64,000 bases of DNA, taken from assembly GCF_035046485.1 (NCBI RefSeq), contig NC_085136.1, forward strand, positions 320,940,175 through 321,004,174, given 5' to 3'. The DNA comes from Aedes albopictus. Lineage: Eukaryota; Arthropoda; Insecta; Diptera; Culicidae. The notes below the pieces were generated by a model. It searched no databases. It was not told the DNA's origin and saw nothing but the letters and a program-made list of their open reading frames with translations. The position numbers were made by a program, and so were the translations under genes. Below, piece after piece: positions 11,344 to 23,500 of this stretch. How positions within the stretch are numbered: position 1 is the first letter of the stretch; every line of letters begins with the position of its first letter.

Positions 11344-11669
11344 ATTTACATTTCCTCAAAGTCTTCACAAAGTTTACATTAGACAACACAGCGTACACAA
11401 AATTTCTCCTCGTGCATCGAACAGTACTGCTTCGTCACAAAATCCTATCACAAAGTCGTATAGAGTAATTTTCGTCCTGCACTTGCATCGGATTTCGTCA
11501 CGATCAAAAAATTCTTGTGGAAGCTCCTCCTCAACGGGTTGCCCAGCTGCATTTTTCCGTTAGTTGACGTTCTCCACTCTCAGGACATATTTACAGCTCT
11601 CCACTAAGGTCCGCGACGGCTTCAATTTTCCCGCAGACACTCACTTGACACTCACATAGTTCACTCTAA

Positions 11670-12800
11670 TTCCCTTCTGTGCCAGCTTCCGGACCGCCAG
11701 CTTCCGGACCGCGACGCCTTCTCCAACACCAGCGGACCTGATCACGGAGCCGTCCGCCAAGTTTACGTCGATTTTGATAAAGAATTCCCCTTCGCTGATC
11801 ATGTGGCTGCACATTAGAATAACCAGCCACAGAAATCCAATGTCGCAACTGTTCGTGTGACTAACATCTAGTTTGCCTTGCCCTTATAGCGTCAGTAGCG
11901 GTACTATAAGTGTCAAATAAATTTTGTTTACCAAAACAAAGGGTCCTCTACAAGATGGGCACTTAAACATAATCAATTATTACAACTAAAGTTATTGAAA
12001 TAATTAAATAGGAAAACTGAGTACAGCGCCATTGACGTTCTAGTGTATTTCTATTGGCTGCACGAGCAGCCACTATCCCCACATACCTGCAGTTCTTCCG
12101 ACGCTTACTTCGAACGCTGAAGCGGATCCCGGGATTCATCTTCTCTGCCTCAGCTTTTTACTTCCGGATCCTTTCTTCCATCTTTACGAAGCAATGGGCA
12201 CTCTCTCCGCAAGTGGCCCGGTTTCTGACAGTTATAGCTAGCACACTAGCTGTCCCACTGGACCGTTTTTTCTACTCCGCACTTTCAACGCCCAGTCGTG
12301 GCACTTTCTGGACATTTCTTCAGCTGGTGTTAGACGAACTGCAATGACTGACCGGCATCCGGACGGCTCTCCAAGCCCGTCACCAGTCCGTTGTTTGCTA
12401 CCGGTAGCGATTTTTCGATCCTCTGCCCGCACACGAAAGCCGATCGAACAATTCTTCGATGGAGAATAGATGCTACTCCGTATTCGTGTATTCCTCGTAT
12501 CTCAATCTACACAGCTTCTTCCGAAGCAACACACGCGACGTAACCGTGGCTTTTTCGTGGTGTACTTCTTTAACTTTTCCCACACTTCAGCCGCCAACTT
12601 CAGTCTTTCACCAGCGGCAACTGATTATCTTCAACGTTTAAACACGATCCAGGCCTTTGCCTTCTGGTCTTCCTCTGACAACGCCGTCATTTATGGACGC
12701 TCTCTAACTCTAACTTGCAACCTATGGACTTATCCACGGTCTTCTTTTTTCCCCGATTCTTCTTTTCTTCAGCAAATGCGGGCACTGTTTACATAAAATG
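11670..12800 (-). pseudogene. Ty1/copia-type retrotransposon remnant (gag and protease region)
   Basis: Minus-strand frames, read from 12800 downwards, follow the order of a copia gag: an N-terminal piece with DQKAKAWI, VEDNQLPLVK and VWEKLKKYTTKKP, then HLFSIEELFDRLS, then a zinc-knuckle region YNCQKPGHLRREC near 12215-12180. In that knuckle the first cysteine position of the CCHC box reads serine. Further down, at about 11815-11700, CSHMISEGEFFIKID followed by VNLADGSVIRSAGVGEGV matches the segment just after the aspartic protease active site of copia polyproteins. The DSG motif itself is not readable. Stops and frameshifts separate all of these, so the copy is dead. Integrase, RT and LTRs were not found in place. 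The assignment is from motif memory. Confidence 0.7.
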
Positions 12801-13145
12801 ACACATTCATGAACATCCAGCGACTGAAAGTTCACTGGATATTCACCGGTTCTCGCCGGATGCAAGATGTGAGCAGTGATTTTAGTAAACAAGACCCGCA
12901 GTTACCGTTTCACAGCATGCTGTCAGTTGGCGTGTGACGTCATCGTGGATAAGTTCATTGCACGTTTTATTGAGTTTGCAATAACCATTTGTCATTAGCT
13001 TTTCTCAGCTACTTCAGACGTTTCATTTTATCGACAACAATAATGATGATGATATTGATTTTCACGTGGTAGTGACACGTGACACTATCCCCTGTCTAAT
13101 ATTAATTTAAAAATTGGCAAATAGACTATTGCTGGAAACATCCTT
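12801..13145. other. Unassigned spacer
   Basis: Includes an AT-rich stretch and TGATGATGATATTGATT near 13040. Nothing recognised. Confidence 0.4.
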
Positions 13146-13181
13146 TTTTTTCTTTGACTTCTACCGCGAGCTCAGTTTTGG

Positions 13182-13717
13182 CACAGAGAACAGACGAACA
13201 TGCTCGAACAAAATTGCTCGAAAATCTTGTGTAAAGAAAAAAACAAGCTCAGTAGCGGCATCGACGGTGACTTTCCCACCTAAAAACTCGTTTAGACAGC
13301 ATGATGGCGCTTACTAAAGAAATATTTCACTAGCGCACCTTTAAATTTTCCTACTCAGAGACTGTGCTGTATTTGGTCAAATAACAAGATGTTTATGATT
13401 ATTTCACTAATGCAACAACAAAATTTCGGCAACCCATTGATAATTTGTTTCATTTCTTTCAATTAGAAGTGAGTTGAACAACAATACAATTATTGTTTTC
13501 CAAGTAAATCCAACACATTCTCTCGGTGGAACTATATTGGGGTGTACACTTGGCAACACTAGCGCCAAAAGGTAAAACAACGGCCAATTTGTACCTCTTT
13601 TCGAAATGTGTCAGCGCCGCGTAATGACCACGTGACCACATTCCCAGTTATTTCAAAACAGCCGTTGCAATGTTTTACACAACCGCACTGCATGAGCTTG
13701 GACGTCTGTTCTCTGTG
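13182..13717. mobile_element. Second CACAGAGAACAGAC-terminus MITE, inverted relative to 3099-3434
   Basis: Begins CACAGAGAACAGAC (13182-13195) and ends GTCTGTTCTCTGTG (13704-13717). Its subterminal sequences match the opposite ends of the 3.1-kb-position copy, so the two are in reverse orientation. It is 536 bp against 336 bp, with extra interior sequence. I see no target duplication. An outer inverted pair, TCTTTGACTT...CGCGAGCT (about 13150-13172) and AGCTCGCAGTAAAAGTCAAAGA (about 13758-13779), brackets it, so this copy may sit inside another foldback element. Confidence 0.7.
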
Positions 13718-13879
13718 ATTTCTGTGAGAGTGAACAGGATAGCATTTAAAAAAAAGCTCGCAGTAAAAGTCAAAGAACAAAAGAATTTTATGCAATTCAG
13801 CATCATAATTTCAATTTTATATAGCTCATTTCAGTACCATAATGGCTTTTTTTCCGAACTGGTTCATTATGCAACTGAA

Positions 13880-14140
13880 ATAAGTTGCATAATGAAAAAT
13901 AGTTATGTAATGTTCATAATGCAACTCATTTGAGTTGCATTATGAATATTATGCAACTCAAATGAGTTGCATTATGAAAAAAACATTGCATAAAATTTTG
14001 TATGGAACTCGTTGCAAAACTCGATTTTTTCAGCACTCTTCGTATTTATCCAACTCGGCGAGCCTCGTTGGATAAATGTACAACTCGTGCTGAAAAAATC
14101 AACTTTTTGCAACTCGTTACATAAATAACTATTGTCAGCA
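13880..14140. mobile_element. Foldback element with clustered palindromes
   Basis: Short palindromes of the ATTATGCAACTCATTTGAGTTGCATTATG kind occur two or three times at about 13865-13980. A wider inverted pair follows (CTCGATTTTTTCAGCAC near 14022 and GTGCTGAAAAAATC near 14085), with a central CCAACTCGGCGAG...CTCGTTGG hairpin. The outer ends AATAGTTATGTAA and TTACATAAATAACTATT are also inverted. No coding capacity. Confidence 0.6.
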
Positions 14141-15020
14141 TACACAGGCGAATTTTGAACACAGTGCTCGCATTAAAAGTCAAAATCTCACAGCATGCAG
14201 AGGCTAGTCCATTTAACGAGCCAATTTTATGAATGAAATGACTGCAGGTGACGTCCTAACCCGTGAAAATCAATAAATATCATCATCAACAATGTTGTCA
14301 ATTCGTAAAATGGCTCATACACCACAATCATGAAATCTTTCTATGCGTGTAGGGACCGATCTATTCAAATGAACTTAATTTTTAAATTCGATTTAAAAAA
14401 TTTAAATGTTTTTTGATTAGTTTTTGTTTCTCGTGTAATTCTCTTTTGGGCTGACTAGTTGTCGTATCCTATCCTAGGTGTAATTCATTACGCGCATGCG
14501 TTACTTCTTGCAGTCTGGACAACCACCGCACGGCAGCATTCACATAATGCTTCACACCACTCAAAGCTTTCGCTCCGTGAACGCCAACCATGCGTTACTC
14601 AGCTGAGCTTTCGTGTATACACGGTAAATAACGTGTTAAATGCGATGTTGAACTTTATCCCAAATGAAGCTCTGAGTAGCAATTTGCGTTAGTGGTGTGA
14701 TCGTAACCGAGCTTTTTCGGATAAAATTTGAAGGGTTTTGTGCGCATTGGTTTTGCGCGCGTGTTGGGAAAGATTTCCGCTTTTTGTTCTAATGTTTCAA
14801 AATATAGAAATAGTGAGTGAAAGTGAGTTTAATCAATGAGCACTTTGCTGCCCTTCTAAGCATATCTGTCCCATGTTGCTGTGCATTCTTGCCGTGTTTT
14901 TCTTAGTAACACAGCCATTTGAAGTTAATTTGATAGTTTTTCCATTTCGCATTACAAATGAATATTCCATGATAACGTTAAGCATCTTTCAGGCGTCGAT
15001 TTTAAGATAGAACTTAAGTT
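14141..15020. other. Unassigned spacer
   Basis: AT-rich, no recognisable gene. One 77-codon open frame has no known features. Confidence 0.4.
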
Positions 15021-15024
15021 AGAG

Positions 15025-15190
15025 CAGTGGACTGCCGTTAAATGCGCGAGCAATCGGGCAGCGCTAGCAATCGTTAATCCCATAGGCAACAGAAGGGGGG
15101 CAGTTTGCTCGCGCGCGCTAGCAGTGCGCGAGCAGATGGAAGTTAAAATTTTATCTTGCATGCAAGTTGCTCGCGCAAAATTCAACATGC
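15025..15190 (+). repeat. Dispersed repeat with GCTCGCGC motifs, copy 1
   Basis: The ends TTAAATGCGCGAG and CTTGCATGCAAGTTGCTCGCG are found inverted at 55013-55135 (CGCTAGCAACTTGCATGCAAG ... CTCGCGCATTTAA). The middle differs. Family unknown. Confidence 0.6.
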
Positions 15191-15533
15191 ACCATTTTCT
15201 GCTATTTTCAAAGCAAATTTTTATTTAAGAATAATATTAATAATAAAAAATAAATACAATAATAGGGGGATTCGCTTAACCTTCTTCGGGCATTAAAAAA
15301 AGTTACGAGTAATGCATTGGGGTCATTAAATATGACTCAGAAATTCAAACTCTTATAGAATGATGATTTTTTCACCAATTCACATGACCAATGTCTTAAA
15401 TACTTCAAAGATATTTTCGTTAAGAATGTGTTGATATGTTGAAACAGTGGTTCCGGGAACATTGGCCAGCGGGAATCTGCTACACAGGGCATCATGTCGG
15501 ACACGTGGGATAGCACTACACTTTGCCAGCAGT

Positions 15534-16690
15534 TGTGGAATATCTCGCGTTCAAGACCACTTAACAGGGATACTGTCTTCGGCAAAGTTGCTCAGACGAC
15601 TAAGAGCTTTCGCTTAGAAATCAATTTAGTTCGAAAATCACTCACTGCGTGGCGCTAGTGTTCTTGGGAGCCTCCAGTTCAGGCTAAACGTCATATATCT
15701 CGCGCTCTGGACCACTTAGAAGGATACTGTTTTCGGCACAGTTGATCAGAAGACTATAAGAGCTTTCGCATAGAAATCAATTTAGTTCGAGAATCACTCA
15801 CTACGTGGCGCTAGTGTTCTTAGGCTTCCAGTTCAGTCTAAACGTCGTATATCTCGTGTTCTGGACCACGCAGAAAGATACTGTCTTCGGCAAAGTTGCT
15901 CAGACGACTAAGAGCTTTCGCTTAGAAATCAATTTAGTTCGAAAATCACTCACTGCGTGGCGCTAGTGTTCTTGGGAGCCTCCAGTTCAGGCTAAACGTC
16001 ATATATCTCGCGCTCTGGACCACTTAGAAGGATACTGTTTTCGGCACAGTTGATCAGAAGACTATAAGAGCTTTCGCATAGAAATCAATTTAGTTCGAGA
16101 ATCACTCACTACGTGGCGCTAGTGTTCTTAGGCTTCCAGTTCAGTCTAAACGTCGTATATCTCGTGTTCTGGACCACGCAGAAAGATACTGTCTTCGGCA
16201 AAGTTGCTCAAACGACTAAGAGCTTTCGCATAGAAAACAATTTAGTTCGAGAATCACTCACTGCGTGGCGCTAGTGTTCTCATGCCATCCAGTTTAGTTG
16301 AAACGTCGTATATCTCGCGCTCTGGACCACTTAGAAGGATACTGTCTTCGGCAAAGTTGATCAGAAGACTAAGAGCTTTCGCATAGAAAACAATTTAGTT
16401 CGAGAATCACTCACTGCGTGGTACTAGTGTTCTTAGGAGCTTCTAGTTCAGTCAGAAGGTCATATATCTCGTGTTCTGGACCACTTAGAAGCATACTGTC
16501 TTCTGCAAAGTTGCTCAGAAGACTGAGAGCTTTCACATAGCAAACAATTTAGTTCGAAAAGCATTCCTTGCGTGGAGCTAGTGTTATTAGCTTCCAGTTC
16601 AGTCAGTAGGTCGTATATCTCGCGCTCTGGACCACTTAGAAGGATACTGTCTTCTGCAAACTTGCTCAGAAGAGCTTTCGCATAAAAAAC
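15534..16690 (+). repeat. 154-bp satellite in a 308-bp dimeric higher-order array
   Basis: Units share ATATCTCGCGCTCTGGACCA, CTTAGAAGGATACTG and TGGCGCTAGTGTTCT. The phrase AAGTTGCTCA recurs at about 15590, 15898 and 16206, exactly 308 bases apart, with a divergent monomer (AGTTGATCAGAAGACT) midway, so two alternating monomer types form a dimer. Roughly seven monomers, more degenerate at the right end. The monomer is homologous to the 150-bp unit in the arms of the element at 28309-34587. Confidence 0.85.
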
Positions 16691-16704
16691 AATAAAACAC
16701 CTTG

Positions 16705-17300
16705 GTTTTTCGAAATTCCTTAGGTAATTCCTTTGAGATTTTCTCCGGCATTTAGTTTGTATTTTTTTTCAATTTGTGAGACAGTATCCCATTGAATTTC
16801 CAAAGTTATAACTAACGGAATTCTATAAGGATTTACCAAAGGAGTTTCCAAAGGAATACATACTAAAGAAATCTTAAAAATTTAAACTTTGCGAAGAGCT
16901 ATCGATGGAATTACAAAAGTAATTGTCAGATAAATTACCAAAGAGATTGCAGGTGAAACTTTAAAAAAAAGATGAATGAAATCCCATAGGAGTTGCCTGA
17001 TAAATTTGACACTGTCTTCAGCTAGACGGAATATAACTTTACACTAGACAACCGATAACATTAAAAAATGTAAGACATTGGTCCAATGAAGAATTTTCCG
17101 TTTGACGAAATTTTTCTTCCGACTGGAATGGGAATTTAGTCCACAATCCGTGGCTTACAATGCGCCTAACAGGCTAGCGCCTCTAACAGTACGGTCACGA
17201 ACCCCACATATATGCTGTAGGTATTTTCAAATATAATACCCTAAATCAATTTCCTATATTACTGAATGAGAAATTTCCAAAAATATATCGAACAAAATTT
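16705..17300. other. Degenerate repeat-like AT-rich spacer
   Basis: Contains scattered GAATTTCCAAAGG-type units reminiscent of the 12-mer blocks. No gene. Confidence 0.4.
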
Positions 17301-17307
17301 TAAAGAA

Positions 17308-17639
17308 ATAAATTAATTACATCGGCTGTTTTCCTACTCTCCGCATCGACCAATATGGCGCTAGCTTCTATGCGCGAAAAATCGCTAAAAGTAAATCGCA
17401 AAAATATTGTATGGCGAATAGCATCTAAAGGCAAATTTGTCGAAGTGGAATACATTATTCGAAAAAATATTTGGTAGTGGTTGTACACAATGGTGACAAC
17501 TATTAAGCCTACCAAATATTTTTTTCAGTAAAAGCTTTCTATTTCAAGTAATTTAAGTTTAGATGCTTTTCACCATACAAAATAAAAGGGATTTACTCCT
17601 GCTGATCAACTGTGGGTGTGCGCCAAGCGGGTAGTCCAT
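17308..17639 (-). mobile_element. Dispersed non-autonomous element, copy 2
   Basis: Reverse-orientation partner of 4521-4850, with the same ends (GGACTACCCGC... read on the minus strand) and the same ATTTGGTAG hairpin. The two copies look roughly 90% alike by eye. Confidence 0.7.
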
Positions 17640-17889
17640 TGCCGAGATAATTTCCAAAACAATTGCCCAAAAAAAAAACAAAAAAAAATTGTGAAGCACT
17701 GGATCAAATCCAATAAAAATTGCTGATAGGATTTCCAAACGATTTGCCGAAGAAATTCCGCCAAAAGGATATTTGAAATGTTTTACAGGGAAGCTTTAAG
17801 GAGAAACTTTAGAGAACACAAACATAGCCGTCGCAATGGCCGAGTTGGCCCCCTACTCACGATTTCAAGAGCACCACCCAAGTAACCAG

Positions 17890-18335
17890 TAAGCATTTAA
17901 ACTAGCATTTTAAAACGGGGTAACTTTGACAGTGCGACAGGCGTTGTATAGTTTATCTTACAACTATGATTCCTTCAATCAGTTAAGAAAAAGGCAAATT
18001 TTGACCAAAACTATACATACGAAAGTCTATCTAAGATGTATTTTTATTAAAACCAAGTTTGTACTGAACTTTTTGGGCAAAAAATAAATTGTTGAAAATT
18101 TGGTCATTTGTAAACCCTTTCAAACAATCTGCTATACGACTTCGTTTCAAATATTTTTTTCAATGGATGGCCTCTTATTCTCTTATTCTTTATTCACCCT
18201 CTTAACGGAAGGGTGTTTTTACGAACTGGAATCAATTTTGTAAAATGGGACATAAATCTCCATACACCGATAAACGCTTAAAAGTATGCAATGTCGTAGT
18301 AATTTCAAGTACCTAGTTAAGGTGTCATGATGCAT
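17890..18335 (+). repeat. Dispersed repeat shared with 35920-36350
   Basis: Both stretches contain AACTTTTTGG.CAAA.AATAAA, CAAACAATCTGCT, GTGTTTTTACGAA and TCCATACACCGATAAACGC or close variants in the same order. Non-coding, family unknown. Confidence 0.6.
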
Positions 18336-18555
18336 CACTGATCTTAAAAACAATTCTTTGTTTTTTAGCTTTTCGATAATTGTTTGCCTCGCGTTTTTGA
18401 AGTGATAAGAAACTGATAAGCAGTAACGCAGCTGAAAAAGTATCATAGCAATCACTGCGAGTGAGCATATGGGATGATACTTTTTCATACGAATATTCGC
18501 TTTCGTGGCCGAGAATTATCACTTTGAAATTTCGAGTCACATATCCAACATGGCT

Positions 18556-18838
18556 AAGGGCCCATATAGCCGAGGCGGTAAACGCACGGGTATTCAGCAT
18601 GACCATGCTGAGGGTGACGGGTTCGATTCCCGGTCGGTCCAGGATCTTTTCGTAAAGAAAATTTCCTTGACTTCCTTGGGCATACAGTATCTTCGTGCCT
18701 GCCACACGATATACGCATGCAAAATGGTCATTGGCAGAGGAAGCTCTCAGCTAATAAGTGTGGAAGTGCTCATAGAACACTAAGCTGAGAAGCAGGCTTT
18801 GTCCCAATGAGGACGTTACGCCAAGAAGAGAGAGAGAG
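18556..18838 (+). mobile_element. tRNA-derived SINE, Feilai type, full length
   Basis: The tRNA-like head has an A box (TAGCCGAGGCGG) and a B box (GGTTCGATTCCC). The body ends GTCCCAATGAGGACGTTACG followed by a CCAAGAAGAGAGAGAGAGA tail. A perfect 13-bp target duplication, ATCCAACATGGCT, lies at 18543-18555 and 18839-18851. Intact boxes and perfect flanks point to a recent insertion. The family name is from memory; it is the strongest pointer to Aedes in the window. Confidence 0.92.
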
Positions 18839-19225
18839 ATCCAACATGGCTGCCGATGCTGATGATGCCGTAAAAAGCCTTAAATCAGTTGTGTCCTTTT
18901 TTCTCATTATTGTGAAATTAGGGTGGCCCCTCTAGATAGGCTGATCCAAACATCTGCTTTTTAATAGTTTACAAAATAATGGCTTTAAATAGTTTAAAGC
19001 TCACAAAATATTCTACAACGTTGTAAAATAATTTATTTGAAGCAAGCATCGGTAGTAGGAAGAAAATGTTACGTATTTTTCAATGACCCCTAACGAGACC
19101 AACTCAGAATCATCAAATACACATCTAAGTAGAGTCCAGTGCCTTCACTTTATTCAGTTGTGCCTGCCTAGATGAGAAATAGCCAAATATTTCTTATATA
19201 ATGGTCATCAATAGTAGGAATAAAT

Positions 19226-19460
19226 CACGGGGGTGAATCTTCGTCACGAAAAGCACTGCCCGTTTGATAGCTCAACACTAGCGAACCTGGTGGTGGAAGT
19301 CAAGCTTTTTCCTACAGCGAGCATAGGGAGACGACGTAGCACGCTTTGATGATTTTTTATTTTCCCATGAAAATTCATTCCAATCTAGTTCTCCAAGTGA
19401 CAATTTCACTACTTCCACCTCGAAACATCAAATTTGTTCGAAGATACACATCTGTTCTGT
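19226..19460. mobile_element. 235-bp insertion in a satellite monomer
   Basis: The monomer is interrupted after its GTAGGAA segment. The direct repeat GAATAAAT flanks the insert (19218-19225 and 19461-19468). No terminal inverted repeat is visible, so the class is unknown. Confidence 0.5.
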
Positions 19461-19601
19461 GAATAAATGTTACGTATTTTTCAATGACTCCTAACGAGAC
19501 CAACTCAGAATCATCAAATACACTTCTAAAAAGAATCCAGTGCCTTCACTTTATTAAGTTGTGCCTGTCTAGATGAGAAATAGCCAAATATTGCCTATAT
19601 A

Positions 19602-20560
19602 CAGGGTGTTAGGTTCCTGAGTGCAAACTTTTTAAAGGGCGATAGAGGACCATAAATGATGAAAAAAATTGTTCTACGCATATGGTCAAATCTAAACCGT
19701 TACGTAGTTATTGAACTCCCCATGTTTTTGACTTTTATTGCCTTAACTGGATATAACTTTAAAATGGTCAAACTTATCGCTGTTTTTTTACCCTTATTCG
19801 AAAGATTATTGAATTTTCTTTCAAATGGCATCTTTCAACCGATTGGTTAAGTTAAATTACTAAGTTTTCTAGAGCAAATAGCCTTAAAGTTGTGTGTTTT
19901 AATTTGTTTTTGTCAATTATCTTTGAAAAATGCGTAATAAATTAAAATTCTTTCTTTGGCAAAGTTGTGGCCCCTGTTCCACTCTACAATTCGTTCTTTA
20001 ACATCAAACTTCTATCTCTTATCGTTTTCTTGCAATTTCGATTTAAACGTCACATTTCAGATCATAAATTTGCAATCGTCATGGTAAGCACCTTTTTGCG
20101 CATTGTGCCGCACATTTAAATCAAAATTGCAAGAAAATGATAAGAGTAAAAAGTTTGGCACCAAAGAACGAATTGTAGAGTGAAAGAGGGGCCACAACTT
20201 TGCCAAAGAAAGAATTTTAATTTATTACGCATTTTTCAAAGATAATTGACAAAAACAAATTAAAACACGCTATTTTTAGCTATTTTGCTCTAGAAAACTT
20301 AGTTATTTAACTTAACCAATCGGTTGAAAGATGCCATTTGATAGAAAATTCAATAATCTTTCGAATAAGGGTAAAAAAACAGCGATAAGTTAGACCATTT
20401 TAAAGTTATAGCCAGCTAAGGCAATGAAAGTCAAAAACATGGGGAGTTCAATAACTACGTAACGGTTGAGATTTGACCATATGCGTAGAACAATTTTTTT
20501 CACCATTTATGGTCCTCCATCACCCTTTAAAAAGTTTGCACTCATGAACCTAACACCCTG
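19602..20560. mobile_element. Foldback element with CAGGGTGTTAGGTT termini and TA duplication
   Basis: Begins CAGGGTGTTAGGTTCCTGAG and ends CTCATGAACCTAACACCCTG. The two halves are near-complementary over several hundred bases (GGACCATAAATG, AACATGGGGAGTTCAATAAC, AACTTTGCC and others occur in both arms). The monomer it splits reads CCTATATATGG when intact, which shows a TA duplication (19600-19601 and 20561-20562), as in Tc1/mariner-type insertion. No transposase. Confidence 0.85.
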
Positions 20561-23500
20561 TATGGCCATATCCCATACCCATCGGTAGTAGGAAAAAATG
20601 TTACGTAGTCTTCAATGACCCCTAACGAGACCAACTCAGAATCATCAAACGCACTTCTCAGAAGAGTCCAATGCATCTACTTTATTAGGTTGTGCCTGCC
20701 GAGATGAGAAATAACCAAATATTGCCTATATATGGCCATGTCCCATACCCATCATTAGCAGGAAAAAATGTTACGTATTTCGCAATGACCCCTAACGAGA
20801 CCAACTCAGAATCATCAAATACACTTCTGAGAAGAGTCCAATGCATTCACTTTATTTAGTTGTGCCTGCCGAGATGAGAAATAGCCAAATATTGTCTATA
20901 TATGGCCATGTTACATACCCATCATTATCAGGAAAAAAGTTACGTATTTTGCAATGACCCCTAACGAGACCAACTCAGAATCATCAAATACACTTCTGAG
21001 AAGAGTCCAATGCATTTACTTTATTAAGTTGTGCCTGCCGAGATGAGAAATAGCCAAATATTGCCTATATATGGCCATGTCCCATACCCATTATTAGCAG
21101 CAAAAAAAGTTACGTATTTTGCAATGACCCCTAACGAGACCAACTCAGAATCATCAAATACACTTCTGAGAAGAGTCCAATGCATTTACTTCATTAGGAT
21201 GTGCCTGCCTAGTTGAGAAATAGCCAAATATTACCTATATATGGCCATGTCCTATACCCACCGGTAGTAGTGAAAAATGTTACGTATTTTTCAATGACCC
21301 CTAACAAGACCAACTCAGAATCATCAAATACACTTCTAAGAAGAGTCCAGTGCTTTTGCTTTATTAGGTTGTGCCTGCCTAGTTGAGAAATAGCCAAATA
21401 TTGTCTATATATGACCACGTCCCATACCCATCGGTAGTAGGAAAAAATGTTACGTATTTGGCAATGACCCCTAACGAGACCAACTCAGAATCATCAAATA
21501 CACTTCTGAGAAGAGTCCAATGCATTTACTTTATTAGGTTGTTCCTGCCTAGTTGAGAAAAAGCCAAATATTGCCTATATATGGCCATGTCCCATACCCA
21601 TCATTAGCAGGAAAAAAAGTTACGTATTTTGCAATGACCCCTAACGAGACCAACTCAGAATCATCAAATACACTTCTGAGAAGAGTCCAATGCATTTACT
21701 TTATTAGGTTGTGCCTGCCTAGTTGAGAAATAGCCAAATATTGTCTATATATGACCACGTCCCATACCCATCGGTAGTAGGAAAAAATGTTACGTATTTT
21801 TCAATGACCCCTAACGAGATCAACTCAGAATCATCAAATACACTTCTAAGAAGAGTCCACTGCCTTTACTTTATTAGGTTGTTCCTGCCTAGTTGAGAAA
21901 TAGCCAAATATTGCCTATATATGGCCATGTCCCATACCGATCATTAGCAGGAAAAAATGTTACGTATTTGGCAATGACCCCTAACGAGACCAACTCAGAA
22001 TCATCAAATACACTTCTGAGAAGAGTCCAATGCATTTACTTTATTAGGTTGTGCCTGCCTAGTTGAGAAATAGCCAAATATTGTCTATATATGACCACGT
22101 CCCATACCCATCGGTAGTAGGAAAAAATGTTACGTATTTTTCAATGACCCCTAACGAGATCAACTCAGAATCATCAAATACACTTCTAAGAAAAGTCCAC
22201 TGCCTTTACTTTATTAGGTTGTTCCTGCCTAGTTGAGAAATAGCCAAATATTGCCTATATATGGCCATGTCCCATACCCATCATTAGCAGGAAAAAATGT
22301 TACGTATTTGGCAATGACCCCTAACAAGACCAACTCAGAATCATCAAATACACTTCTGAGAAGAGTCCAATGCATTTACTTTATTAAGTTGTGCCTGCCG
22401 AGATGAGAAATAGCCAAATATTGCCTAAATATTTCCATATCCCATACTCATCAATAGCAGGAAAAAAAGTTACGTATTTTGCAATGACCCCTAACGAGAC
22501 CAACTCAGAATCATCAAATACACTTCTGAGAAGAGTCCAATGCATTTACTTTATTAAGTTGTGCCTGCCAAGATGAGAAATAGCCAAATATTGCCTATAT
22601 ATGGCCATGTCCCATACCCATCATTAGCAGGAAAAAAAAGTTACGTATTTTGCAATGACCCCTAACGAGACCAACTCAGAATCATCAAATACACGTCTGA
22701 GAAGAGTCCAATGCATTTACTTTATTAAGTTGTGCCTGCCGAGATGAGAAATAGCCAAATATTGCCTATATACGGCCATGTCCCATACACATCATTTGCA
22801 GGAAAAAAAGTTACGTATTTTGCAATGACCCCTAACGAGACCAACTCAGAATAATCAAATACACTTCTGAGAAGAGTCCAATGCATTTACTTTATTAAGT
22901 TGTGCCTGCCGAGATGAGAAATAGCCAAATATTGCCTATATATGGCCATATCCCATACTCATCATTAGCAGGAAAAAATGTTACGTATTTTTCAATGACT
23001 CCTAACAAGACCAACTCAGAATCATCAAATACACTTCTGAGAAGAGTCCAGTGCCTTTACTTCATTAGGATGTGCCTGCCTAGTTGAGAAATAGCCAAAT
23101 ATTACCTATATATGGCCATGTCCTATACCCACCGGTAGCAGTGAAAAATGTTACGTATTTTTCAATGACCCCTAACAAGACCAACTCAGAATCATCAAAC
23201 ACACTTCTAAGAAGAGTCCAGTGCCTTTATTTAATTAGGTTGTGCCTGCCTAGTTGAGAAATAGCCAAATATTGCCTATATATGGCCATGTCTTATACCC
23301 CTCGGTAGTAGGAAAAAATGTTACGTATTTTTCAATGACTCCTAACAAGACCAACTCAGAATCATCAAATACACTTCTGAGAAGAGTTCAGTGCCTTTAC
23401 TTCATTAAGTTGTGCCTGCCTAGTTGAGAAATAGCCAAATATTGCCTATATATGGCCATGTCCCATACCCATCATTAGCAGGAAAAAACGTTACGTATTT

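Noticed and set aside
12054..12796. Plus-strand frames of about 97-108 codons
   Set aside because: Antisense of the copia gag motifs seen on the minus strand.
4644..17515. Conserved 71-codon ORF in two copies (4644-4859 plus, 17300-17515 minus)
   Set aside because: The whole element is similar, including non-coding flanks and a hairpin inside the frame, so frame conservation is explained by recent common origin.
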